Assembly: GCA_913020235.1 (NCBI GenBank)
Contig: CAJWBT010000101.1
Span: 1-7,734 of the forward strand
From: an uncultured Chloroflexota bacterium
GTDB lineage: Bacteria; Chloroflexota; Dehalococcoidia; UBA3495
Length of the DNA stretch: 7,734 nt
Direction: 5' to 3'
Shown: positions 1 to 4,986 of the stretch, one piece after another
How positions within the stretch are numbered: position 1 is the stretch's first letter
Layout: each line of letters opens with the position of its first letter
Notes under the pieces: model-generated
What the model saw: the letters and a program-made list of their open reading frames with translations, nothing else
Database searches by the model: none
Told to the model about the DNA's origin: nothing
Position numbers and translations under genes: made by a program

Positions 1-1
1 C

Positions 2-271
2 ACCGTGATCCCGGGCTTCCGGGACTGGGCGCCCTTTCCCATCGTGCTGGTGGAGTTGGACGAGCAGAGCGGGGAGCCCAACCCCGGAGATGGACTGCGC
101 ATCACCGCTAACCTCTTGGACGAGAGCATGGGCCCGGAAAAAGAGGAGAACGTGGCCATCGGCAGCCGGGTGGAGGTGGTATTCCTCGAAGGCGAGGACG
201 GGTTCTTCCTCCCCCAGTTCAAGCTATCCGGGGAAGCGCCGCAGGGTCAGGTGTGGCGGTATCCAACCTAG
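2..271 (+). CDS. DUF35-type OB-fold protein, C-terminal part (5' truncated by window)
   Basis: The reading frame is open from the first base and ends at TAG 269-271, so only about 90 C-terminal codons are present. The GTG at position 5 is probably internal. Readable features are a TVIPGF start of a beta-strand, then APFPIVLVELDEQ, a glycine-rich turn, ITANLLDE, IGSRVEVVFLEGEDG and a final LPQFKLSG. This order (P-(F/Y)-x-(V/L)-x-(L/V)-V-E-L, then IG-x-x-V-E-V-x-F) matches the OB-fold half of DUF35 proteins. In that family a short zinc ribbon lies before the OB-fold; here it would be upstream of the window. Family members usually accompany thiolases or HMG-CoA synthase-like enzymes and are thought to help acyl-CoA metabolism. 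The partner genes are not visible, so the exact role is unknown. The stop overlaps the longest reading of the following HAD gene by 19 bases. Confidence 0.72.
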   Translation, partial: TVIPGFRDWAPFPIVLVELDEQSGEPNPGDGLRITANLLDESMGPEKEENVAIGSRVEVVFLEGEDGFFLPQFKLSGEAPQGQVWRYPT

Positions 272-651
272 AGCGAGGCACCTATTTGGCGAAACTCATC
301 AGTTTTGACATCGATGGCACTCTGGAGGTGGGCGACCCGCCGGGCGCCATCACCATGGACATGGTGCGAAAGGCCCAGAGCGCCGGTTTTCTGATCGGCA
401 GCTGTTCCGACCGAACTATCAGCAGCCAGGAGCGGCTCTGGAAAGAGCACGGAATCGTCGTGGCATTCACGATTTTGAAGCAAAAGCTGGCCGATTTGAA
501 GACACGGTTTCAGGCTGAGGAGTACTATCATATCGGGGACTCCGAGGTGGACCGCTACGTGTCGTTCCAGGCCGGCTTCCACTTTCTCCAGCCGGACGAT
601 GGCGTTCTACAGTTGCAGAGCCTGGACGGCAACCCCCAAGGCCCCTCTTAA
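253..651 (+). CDS. small HAD-superfamily hydrolase
   Basis: Haloacid dehalogenase-like phosphohydrolase; substrate not recognisable. Counting from the GTG at 253, motif I is FDIDGTL with nucleophile D19 and acid/base D21, motif II is S50 in GSCSDRT, K76 or K78 can serve as motif III, and motif IV is GDSEVD with D96 and D100. All four catalytic motifs are therefore present. At 132 residues (121 from the alternative start) it is far shorter than the usual 200 or more, leaving room only for a minimal cap, which in this superfamily often goes with large or protein/nucleic-acid-linked substrates (inference). Two starts are plausible: GTG 253, preceded by AGGG and overlapping the upstream gene, or TTG 286, preceded by GAGG with 7-base spacing and giving a conventional MAKLISFDIDGTL beginning. 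I list the outer boundary but lean slightly to 286 as the biological start. It ends 17 bp from the convergent DUF1385 gene. Confidence 0.85.
   Translation: MAVSNLERGTYLAKLISFDIDGTLEVGDPPGAITMDMVRKAQSAGFLIGSCSDRTISSQERLWKEHGIVVAFTILKQKLADLKTRFQAEEYYHIGDSEVDRYVSFQAGFHFLQPDDGVLQLQSLDGNPQGPS
275..278 (+). promoter_or_regulatory. possible Shine-Dalgarno for TTG start of the HAD gene
   Basis: GAGG lies 7 bases before TTG 286, just after the stop of the DUF35 gene. It supports a start at 286 rather than GTG 253. The site is short and the competing AGGG at 243-246 has similar quality, so the choice is not settled by sequence alone. Confidence 0.35.
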
Positions 652-668
652 ACGCCTGCGGCCGCGGC

Positions 669-1661
669 TCAGCCTGTTTCCTCATCCACCGCCGCCGGGG
701 CGGCTTGCCCGGGCGTGGCCCCACCCATCGCTCCGGGGCCGGCCGGTCCTTGACCTAAGGCCAGGGTGTACTCCCGCCCGGCGTCGGCGGCCATGGCCGT
801 CTCCATGGCACAGATGGCCACCTCTATCTGGCTGTCGTCCGGCACCCGGGTGGTCAGGCGCTGCAGGAGCAGGCCAGGGCGGGCCAGCAATTGCCCGATC
901 CACGAGTTCTGGTGGGCGCCGCTGAACCGGATAATCTCGTAGCTCACGGCGGCGATCACGGGGATCAGCACTATTCTGGAAAGAATCCGCCATTCCATTG
1001 ATGGGGCCATCAACAACGCGAACACGAGTATGGAAACGAGCATCACGGTCAACAGGAAGGCGGTGCCGCAGCGGGGATGGGGAGTCCCGAACTTCCGGAC
1101 GTTGGCCACGTCGAGGGTCAGCCCGGCTTCATAGGCATGTACTGCCATGTGCTCGGCCCCGTGGTACGCGAACACCCGTTTTACGTCGTGGATGAAGCTG
1201 ATCGCCCAGATATAGACCAGCAAGAAGGCTAGACGGAGTGCCCCTTCGACGATTTCGCTAAGCAGGCCCGAAGAGATCACAGGGTCCATCAACCATACAA
1301 CCAGCAAGGGCAACAGGAAGAAGACCCCGATTCCAAACGTAAGGGCTATCGCCAGGGTCGCACCCAGCATCCAGCCGGGTAACTCCTTCCCGTCGCCGGA
1401 CTCTTCATCTTGCATCGCCATGTTGGCCGACAGGTGGAGAGCCCTTGTCCCAAGCACCAGGGTCTCGAGAAGAGCCACTACGCCCCGCAGCAGGGGAACC
1501 CGCCGCGCGCGCCCGGTAAAGAGTTCATTTAGCCGCTGGGACCGATGGTGGATGGTGCCGTCCTGGCGACGGACCGCGAGGCTGAAGTGGCTCCGGCCCC
1601 GGATCATCACGCCTTCAATGACGGCCTGGCCGCCGTAAGAGAACTTGGGTTCTTCGGGCAC
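669..1661 (-). CDS. DUF1385 family integral membrane protein (YqhQ-like)
   Basis: Polytopic membrane protein of the DUF1385 family, whose molecular function is not established; Bacillus YqhQ is a member. Family hallmarks are GGQAVIEGVMIRG (10-22), the histidine/glutamate motif YHGAEHM (166-172), HPRCGTAFL (195-203), and LLQRLTTRVPDDSQIEVAI near 265-283. The conserved His, Glu and Cys residues look like a metal or catalytic centre (inference). Hydrophobic segments are at about 97-125, 138-157, 201-218 and 228-246. The family core ends near residue 293; a further 35 or so residues rich in Gly, Ala and Pro form a tail probably without fold. The start is GTG at 1661-1659 on the minus strand, chosen because a perfect AAGGAGG precedes it by 5 bases and the protein then begins just before the family motif. 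rpmE lies 219 bp upstream; rpmE next to a DUF1385 gene is a recurrent arrangement in Firmicutes and Chloroflexota, usually with prfA and prmC following, which are absent here. Confidence 0.93.
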   Translation of the reverse strand: MPEEPKFSYGGQAVIEGVMIRGRSHFSLAVRRQDGTIHHRSQRLNELFTGRARRVPLLRGVVALLETLVLGTRALHLSANMAMQDEESGDGKELPGWMLGATLAIALTFGIGVFFLLPLLVVWLMDPVISSGLLSEIVEGALRLAFLLVYIWAISFIHDVKRVFAYHGAEHMAVHAYEAGLTLDVANVRKFGTPHPRCGTAFLLTVMLVSILVFALLMAPSMEWRILSRIVLIPVIAAVSYEIIRFSGAHQNSWIGQLLARPGLLLQRLTTRVPDDSQIEVAICAMETAMAADAGREYTLALGQGPAGPGAMGGATPGQAAPAAVDEETG

Positions 1662-1666
1662 CGCCG

Positions 1667-1673
1667 CCTCCTT
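1667..1673 (-). promoter_or_regulatory. Shine-Dalgarno that fixes the GTG start of the DUF1385 gene
   Basis: AAGGAGG on the minus strand, a full match to the anti-SD core, ends 5 bases before the GTG start at 1661. No ATG in frame nearby competes with it. Confidence 0.8.
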
Positions 1674-1690
1674 GTTTGCTCACGCGGCGC

Positions 1691-1713
1691 GGGTCCTACG
1701 AAGCGTAGGACCC
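1691..1713. repeat. perfect 10-bp inverted repeat (hairpin)
   Basis: GGGTCCTACG (1691-1700) and CGTAGGACCC (1704-1713) are exact reverse complements with a 3-base spacer. On the minus-strand transcript this would form in the leader of the DUF1385 gene, ending 18 bases before the AAGGAGG site. No run of T follows it on either strand, so it is not a standard intrinsic terminator. It could be a leader structure or a copy of a small dispersed palindrome. Confidence 0.8.
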
Positions 1714-1783
1714 ACTGGAATCTCGGAGGAACATGCAGCCGTTCGGCATGGCCCGCGGCTTTGGGGTGACTGGAATCCTCGGA
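1714..1783. repeat. imperfect direct repeat ACTGGAATC(C)TCGGA
   Basis: ACTGGAATCTCGGA at 1714-1727 recurs at 1769-1783 with one added C, at a start-to-start distance of 55 bases. The first copy directly abuts the hairpin at 1691-1713. Function unknown; this may be a duplicated piece of an intergenic repeat or a repeated binding site. Confidence 0.6.
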
Positions 1784-1852
1784 CCCCTCAATTCCTCGAA
1801 TTCCCGAGGCGCTCGCGGCGACCGCGCCGTCTCAGGCGTCATCCACGAAAGG

Positions 1853-1869
1853 GAAGGCCTCCGGCCCCC
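1853..1869 (-). terminator. possible weak hairpin terminator after rpmE
   Basis: On the minus strand GGGGGCC pairs with GGCCTTC through four G-C pairs, two G-U wobbles and one more G-C pair, around a 3-base loop. It begins 11 bases beyond the rpmE stop. It is followed by only three T after two C, so termination would be partial at best. Confidence 0.25.
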
Positions 1870-1880
1870 GAAAGCCCAGC

Positions 1881-2081
1881 TTACTTCAAGTTATAGCGGC
1901 GCCGCAGCCGCTCGATGCGGCCCTGGGTGTCCACGATCCGCTGCTCGCCGGTGTAGAACGGATGACACTTGCTGCAGACCTCAATCCTGAGGTTGGGCTT
2001 GGTGCCTCCGGTGTTGAACACGTTGCCACATGAGCACGTTACCACGGACCGGTAGAACTGGGGATGGATGTCGGTCTTCAT
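1881..2081 (-). CDS. rpmE: 50S ribosomal protein L31 (zinc-binding form)
   Basis: Small protein of the large ribosomal subunit that helps bridge the two subunits. The 66 residues match the family in length and carry its signatures: MKTDIHP at the start, then CSCGN, then CSKCHPFYTG and the end GRIERLRRRYNLK. Cysteines C16, C18, C36 and C39 are all present, so this is the zinc-containing C+ form rather than the cysteine-free paralogue induced by zinc shortage. The start ATG at 2081 gives the standard family N-terminus, although no strong Shine-Dalgarno is visible before it. It lies 71 bp after rpmA in the same direction and is probably co-transcribed with rplU and rpmA. A 7-bp hairpin sits in its leader. 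Confidence 0.98.
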   Translation of the reverse strand: MKTDIHPQFYRSVVTCSCGNVFNTGGTKPNLRIEVCSKCHPFYTGEQRIVDTQGRIERLRRRYNLK

Positions 2082-2110
2082 ATCAGTAGGTTATCCATTC
2101 GTCTTGATTA

Positions 2111-2130
2111 GCGATTCCTCAGAGAATCGC
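2111..2130 (-). other. hairpin in the rpmA-rpmE spacer
   Basis: GCGATTC (2111-2117) and GAATCGC (2124-2130) are exact reverse complements with a 6-base loop. The hairpin ends 29 bases before the rpmE start codon. No T run follows it on the minus strand, so it is not an intrinsic terminator of normal form; a leader structure affecting rpmE translation or a processing site is possible. Confidence 0.6.
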
Positions 2131-2152
2131 CGTGGACAGAAACAGAAATCCG

Positions 2153-2434
2153 CTAACGGGTAGCAGCCGGGGAGGACTCCTGTACCGGGTAAACGCTGAC
2201 CCGCCGTCTGCCTTTGGCCGCCCATTCGAACTTTACCTGGCCGTCCAATTTGGCGAACAGGGTGAAGTCGCGGCCCAGCCCGACGTTGGTCCCAGGGTGA
2301 ATACGAGTGCCCCGCTGCCGGACCAAGATGGACCCGCCGGTAACTCGCTCGCCACCGTACCGTTTGACCCCCAGCCGCTTGGCATTGCTGTCACGGCCGT
2401 TTGAGCTGCTGCCGCCGGCCTTCTTATGGGCCAT
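2153..2434 (-). CDS. rpmA: 50S ribosomal protein L27
   Basis: Protein of the large ribosomal subunit whose N-terminus reaches the peptidyl-transferase centre. The 93 residues begin [20 protein letters not shown], the mature-type N-terminus, so it lacks the short leader that the Prp protease removes in Firmicutes; no ysxB/prp gene separates it from rplU, which agrees. The rest matches the family: [39 protein letters not shown] and a basic end. The last dozen residues are variable. The start is ATG at 2434, 6 bp after the rplU stop, with AAGGAG 9 bases upstream. No obg/cgtA gene follows, although that is the commonest neighbour in other bacteria; rpmE comes next. Confidence 0.98.
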   Translation of the reverse strand: MAHKKAGGSSSNGRDSNAKRLGVKRYGGERVTGGSILVRQRGTRIHPGTNVGLGRDFTLFAKLDGQVKFEWAAKGRRRVSVYPVQESSPAATR

Positions 2435-2440
2435 TACCCG

Positions 2441-2827
2441 TCACTCCTTTTTTGGCTTTGCCGCCGCTGGGGTCTTCCTGGTTCGTCTCCGAGTTGCCGG
2501 AGCGGCTTTCGTTTCAAGCTGGATATCCTGAATCACCAGGCGGGTATAGGCCTGCCGGTGGCTCTTCTTACGCCGGTAGCGAGTCTTCGCCTTGTACTTG
2601 AAGACGATGATCTTCCGGTCTCTGTAATGCGACTGGACCTGGGCCAGAACCCTGGCTCCGGGAATGAAAGGTGCCCCGAAGGTCACTTCGCCGCCGTCGG
2701 AAACCGCGAGAACCTCGCCGAATTCAGCTACCCTTTCCACTTCCAGGGGAAGCTTCTCGACGTCCAGCGTGTCGCCGGGCTTGACCCGGTATTGTTTGCC
2801 TCCGGTTTTGAAGACCGCGTATTCCAT
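2441..2827 (-). CDS. rplU: 50S ribosomal protein L21 with basic C-terminal extension
   Basis: Protein of the large ribosomal subunit that binds 23S rRNA. The start MEYAVFKTGGKQYRVKPGD and the region KYKAKTRYRRKKSHRQAYTRLVI (about 77-99) are the two family signatures. The family is usually about 103 residues; this one has 128, the extra part being a Lys/Arg/Ala/Pro-rich tail from about residue 106 on. The tail is probably without fold and may contact rRNA (inference). The start is ATG at 2827; a run of five G, 5 bases upstream, is the closest thing to a Shine-Dalgarno. It is the first gene of the leftward ribosomal protein cluster, behind a TTGACA promoter at 2846-2874. Confidence 0.97.
   Translation of the reverse strand: MEYAVFKTGGKQYRVKPGDTLDVEKLPLEVERVAEFGEVLAVSDGGEVTFGAPFIPGARVLAQVQSHYRDRKIIVFKYKAKTRYRRKKSHRQAYTRLVIQDIQLETKAAPATRRRTRKTPAAAKPKKE
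2444..2449 (-). promoter_or_regulatory. Shine-Dalgarno of rpmA inside the end of rplU
   Basis: AAGGAG on the minus strand is made by the last sense codons of rplU (Lys-Lys-Glu, AAA AAG GAG) directly before its TGA, and stands 9 bases before the rpmA ATG. Ribosomes finishing rplU would cover it, which suggests coupled translation of L21 and L27. Confidence 0.75.
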
Positions 2828-2845
2828 TTGTGCCCCCGACCTTCC

Positions 2846-2874
2846 ATGTTAAGACAGGGCACCCGCACTGTCAA
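2846..2874 (-). promoter_or_regulatory. sigma-70-type promoter for rplU-rpmA-rpmE
   Basis: On the minus strand TTGACA (2874-2869) is a perfect -35 box. It is followed after 17 bases by TAACAT (2851-2846), which matches four of six -10 positions. Transcription would start near 2839, giving a leader of only about a dozen bases before the rplU ATG. The ideal -35 and spacing make this the best promoter in the window, although the very short leader is unusual for a ribosomal protein operon. Confidence 0.6.
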
Positions 2875-2922
2875 GAAGAATCCGGCCCGCCGAGGGCCTC
2901 CTCGCGCTACCTGACGGGCGAG

Positions 2923-2957
2923 AGACCTCGTCCCTGACAACCGCAGGGGCGAGGTCT
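2923..2957. repeat. 14-bp hairpin in the divergent region
   Basis: AGACCTCGTCCCTG (2923-2936) pairs with CAGGGGCGAGGTCT (2944-2957) over 14 positions around a 7-base loop. The only irregularity is a T facing G, which is still a G-U wobble in RNA of the + strand. No T run follows. It is the strongest fold in the window; it could be a structured RNA, a bidirectional transcription block between the operons, or a palindromic repeat copy. Confidence 0.75.
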
Positions 2958-2996
2958 TGCCTCAAGAGCAACTCGGTATACCTCAAACCGAGGCAA
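2957..2996. repeat. nested alternative inverted repeats TTGCCTC/GAGGCAA and CTCGG/CCGAG
   Basis: TTGCCTC (2957-2963) matches GAGGCAA (2990-2996), and CTCGG (2972-2976) matches CCGAG (2988-2992). The two pairings share bases 2990-2992 and are mutually exclusive. They begin at the last base of the preceding 14-bp hairpin. The arrangement could be chance in GC-rich DNA. Confidence 0.4.
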
Positions 2997-3048
2997 GCGT
3001 GAGGCCTGGGTTGGTCGGCTCGGGCTACCGTGGAGACGCCCCGCCTTA

Positions 3049-3082
3049 GATGCTTCGCCGCTGCGGCTGGCTCAGCATGACA
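3049..3082. repeat. palindromic element resembling dispersed intergenic repeats
   Basis: ATGCT (3050-3054) and AGCAT (3074-3078) enclose an inner GCCGC/GCGGC inverted repeat, and the element ends in CTCAGCATGACA. The pattern of GAT-N-CTTCGC followed by GCTCAG-N-ATGACA is one I recognise as recurring between genes in many environmental bacterial genomes. That it is repeated in this genome is inference, since only one clear copy is in the window. Confidence 0.45.
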
Positions 3083-3218
3083 TTTTCGGAGCAATGACAG
3101 TTTTGGGGCAAGGCCCCGCGGCGGGCCAGGTGACTGGGGTAGAGGCTACGCCGTGGAGAGGGCATTCTGGCGGTCTTTCTACGCACCGCCGCAGGACAGA
3201 ACGTTGGAACCGGTAGGG

Positions 3219-3224
3219 TATAAT
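3219..3224 (+). promoter_or_regulatory. -10 box for the fakA-fakB-recG cluster
   Basis: TATAAT is a perfect -10 hexamer. No good -35 box lies 16-19 bases upstream (the closest reading is ACAGAA at 3196-3201), and the TG of an extended -10 is absent, so an activator or an unusual -35 may be involved. Transcription would start near 3231, giving a leader of about 14 bases to ATG 3245 or 38 bases to ATG 3269. Confidence 0.5.
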
Positions 3225-3244
3225 AGGCTGCGGCGCGCCGACCT

Positions 3245-4918
3245 ATGAACGAGCAGGTGGTCCCATTCATGACGGTTCTGAACGGTAACGACTTCAGGCA
3301 GGCCTTCGGCGCGGCGACGCGCTGTCTGGAGCAATACCGGGATGCCATCAACGCCCTGAACGTTTTTCCGGTGCCTGACGGCGACACCGGCACCAACATG
3401 CTGTTGACCATGCGGTCGGCGATGGAGAAGTGCTCCGATGGCTTCGGCGCTTCGGTGGCCGACGTATCGGCGGGCCTGGCCGACGGCGCGTTCTGGGGCG
3501 CCCGGGGCAACAGCGGCGTTATCCTGTCCCAGTTCTACCGGGGATTCGCCGAGGCGCTCGTGGGGGAAGCGGTCTGCGACGGTTCCGGCTTGGCCCAGGC
3601 ATTGAACCTGGCCGCGGACGCCGCCTACCGGTCGGTGGGCCAGCCCGTGGAGGGGACGATGCTCACCGTCATCCGGTCCACCGCTACGGCAGTTCAAGAA
3701 GAACTGGACCGGGAAGCGAACGCGGACACCTTGGCCCTCTGGGGCACCGCTTTTCATGCCGCCGTCGCGGCCCTCTACCGCACGCCCTCCCAGCTACCGG
3801 TGCTCAAAGAGGCCGGCGTGGTGGATGCCGGCGCCATGGGTATTGCGGTGATTATCGGAGGGGTGCTGTGCTTCCTGGCGGGCAACGGCCGCGAGCTGGT
3901 GGACCAGGCCCTCTCCGAGGCTTGCGTCGAGCCCGTTCCGATCACCGGCGTTGACACAAGAATCGACGGCGATTACTTGGACGCCACGCTGGACGCCCGG
4001 TGGGGCTACTGCATCCAGTTCCTCATCGAGGGTGAAGGACTTCCTTTGGAGCAGATTCGAGAGGCCCTGGGGAGGGAGGTCTCCGACTCGGCGGTGGTGG
4101 TGGGGGATGACCGCTACGCCAGGGTACATGTCCACGCCTCCGACCCCGGACCTCCACTCACCTACGGCGTGTCCCTGGGGGAACTGCACCAGGTCAGGAT
4201 TGAAAACATAAAGCAGCAAAACGTGGAGTTTGTCGCCGGACATCACTCCAAGGAGCAGGCGCCGGTCGGCATCGCCGTGGTGGCCGTGGCCCAAGGAGGG
4301 GGCCTGGCCCGCCTCTTCCAAGACGCCGGTTGCGTGGCAGTCATCAACGGCGGCCAAACCATGAACCCCAGCGTGCAGGAGATCCTGATCGCCGCCGGAG
4401 CTGCCGGAGCCGGAGAGACCATAGTCCTTCCCAACAACTCCAACGTGGTGGCAACGGCGGAACAGTCGGCCGCCGCCAACCCGCGTCTTCACGTGGTCCC
4501 TTCCCGCACTCTGCCGCAAGGCGTAGCCGCGATCCTGGCGTTCAACCCTGAGGAGCCCCTGGACCGTAACCTGGAGCTGATGGGCCGTGCCCTGGAGACC
4601 GTGGTCACCATAGAGGTGACTCAGGCGGTACGGGTTGCCACCGTCGAAGGGAAAGTGGTGGAGGCCGGCCAATACATCGGCCTGCTGGAGGGGAAGCTGG
4701 CCACCTCGGGCGAATCCGCCGAGACGGCACTCAAGGCCGCACTGGACCGGATGGTCCACTCCGAAGACCAGATCATCACCTTGTATCAGGGTGCGGATGC
4801 CTCGGCGGCAGCGGCCGAGGAGTTGCGCCGCCAGCTGGAAGAGAAGACCCCTGGGATTCAGGTGGACCTGGTGCACGGCGGCCAGCCCCACTACCACTAC
4901 CTGGCCTCGGTGGAATGA
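3245..4918 (+). CDS. fakA: fatty acid kinase catalytic subunit FakA (DhaL/YloV family)
   Basis: ATP-dependent kinase subunit that phosphorylates a fatty acid held by FakB, giving acyl-phosphate for phospholipid synthesis; cytosolic. The N-terminal DhaL-like domain (about 10-205) has NVFPVPDGDTGTNM with Mg-binding D45 and D47, then GARGNSGVILSQ (85-96), EGTMLTV (136-142) and DAGAMG (194-199). The middle domain has C256 in WGYC and H295 and H297 in VHVHASDPG, corresponding to the Cys-His-His zinc/active-site set described for S. aureus FakA. The C-terminal domain (about 330-557) has GGQTMNPS (369-376) and LPNNSN (395-400). Its 557 residues compare with about 550 in the family. The listed ATG lacks a Shine-Dalgarno; ATG 3269, preceded by AGGTGG at 8 bases, would give the more usual MTVLNG start and is a serious alternative. 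fakB follows after 68 bp, which strongly supports the call. Confidence 0.93.
   Translation: MNEQVVPFMTVLNGNDFRQAFGAATRCLEQYRDAINALNVFPVPDGDTGTNMLLTMRSAMEKCSDGFGASVADVSAGLADGAFWGARGNSGVILSQFYRGFAEALVGEAVCDGSGLAQALNLAADAAYRSVGQPVEGTMLTVIRSTATAVQEELDREANADTLALWGTAFHAAVAALYRTPSQLPVLKEAGVVDAGAMGIAVIIGGVLCFLAGNGRELVDQALSEACVEPVPITGVDTRIDGDYLDATLDARWGYCIQFLIEGEGLPLEQIREALGREVSDSAVVVGDDRYARVHVHASDPGPPLTYGVSLGELHQVRIENIKQQNVEFVAGHHSKEQAPVGIAVVAVAQGGGLARLFQDAGCVAVINGGQTMNPSVQEILIAAGAAGAGETIVLPNNSNVVATAEQSAAANPRLHVVPSRTLPQGVAAILAFNPEEPLDRNLELMGRALETVVTIEVTQAVRVATVEGKVVEAGQYIGLLEGKLATSGESAETALKAALDRMVHSEDQIITLYQGADASAAAAEELRRQLEEKTPGIQVDLVHGGQPHYHYLASVE
3255..3260 (+). promoter_or_regulatory. possible Shine-Dalgarno for alternative fakA start at 3269
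   Basis: AGGTGG, one mismatch from AGGAGG, stands 8 bases before ATG 3269. No comparable site precedes ATG 3245. This favours the shorter protein, which loses only eight residues that lie outside the conserved family region. Confidence 0.45.
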
Positions 4919-4927
4919 GAAGTTTTA

Positions 4928-4954
4928 GGCACGGAGACGCAGAGGCACCGAGAC
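4928..4954. repeat. imperfect tandem repeat GGCAC(G/C)GAGAC between fakA and fakB
   Basis: GGCACGGAGAC (4928-4938) and GGCACCGAGAC (4944-4954) repeat with a 16-base period, with GCAGA between them. The ACGGAGACGCAGAGGCAC pattern resembles a purine-rich intergenic repeat (variants of CACGGAGACACAGAGG) that I know from unrelated bacterial genomes. It sits in the 68-bp spacer, which otherwise holds only a run of six G (4978-4983) before the fakB ATG. Confidence 0.5.
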
Positions 4955-4986
4955 CGGGATTTCGCCTGTAAGCCAACGGGGGGACC

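Larger units (their letters stand above)
1662..1880. other. intergenic region between rpmE and the DUF1385 gene
   Basis: These 219 bp hold no convincing gene. Visible structure includes a perfect hairpin (1691-1713), an imperfect direct repeat (1714-1727 and 1769-1783), a short CCTCG/CGAGG inverted repeat (1794-1798 with 1805-1809) and a weak GC hairpin just after rpmE (1853-1869). I found no clear -35/-10 pair on the minus strand, so whether the DUF1385 gene is read through from rpmE or has its own promoter is open. Confidence 0.6.
2828..3244. other. divergent intergenic region between rplU and fakA
   Basis: These 417 bp separate the leftward ribosomal protein genes from the rightward fak-recG cluster. 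They hold the rplU promoter at one end, a TATAAT box at the other and, between them, two hairpins (2923-2957 and 2957-2996), a palindromic repeat-like element (3049-3082) and short GC-rich inverted repeats (3105-3127). I see no convincing coding sequence, tRNA-like T-loop motif or recognisable riboswitch. Confidence 0.65.

Noticed and set aside
658..665. GCGGCCGC palindrome between the convergent HAD and DUF1385 genes as a terminator or binding site
   Set aside because: It is an 8-base self-complementary string with no loop and no T run, expected by chance in GC-rich sequence.
1696..1749. 17-residue open frame on the minus strand in the DUF1385 leader, ending inside the hairpin
   Set aside because: It is short enough to occur by chance and has no Shine-Dalgarno; a leader peptide is conceivable but unsupported.
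3105..3127. GGGGC/GCCCC and GGCCC/GGGCC inverted repeats as a regulatory hairpin
   Set aside because: The stems are only 5 bp, overlap each other and are expected in GC-rich spacers.
2828..3244. tRNA or riboswitch in the divergent region
   Set aside because: There is no GTTCGA-type T-loop, no CCA-ended acceptor pairing and no riboswitch core that I recognise, only simple hairpins.
3794..4897. Long open frame on the minus strand (367 codons) opposite fakA
   Set aside because: It mirrors a gene with clear family motifs in GC-rich DNA, its translation is rich in Gly, His, Arg and Gln without any recognisable motif, and no promoter or ribosome site supports it.
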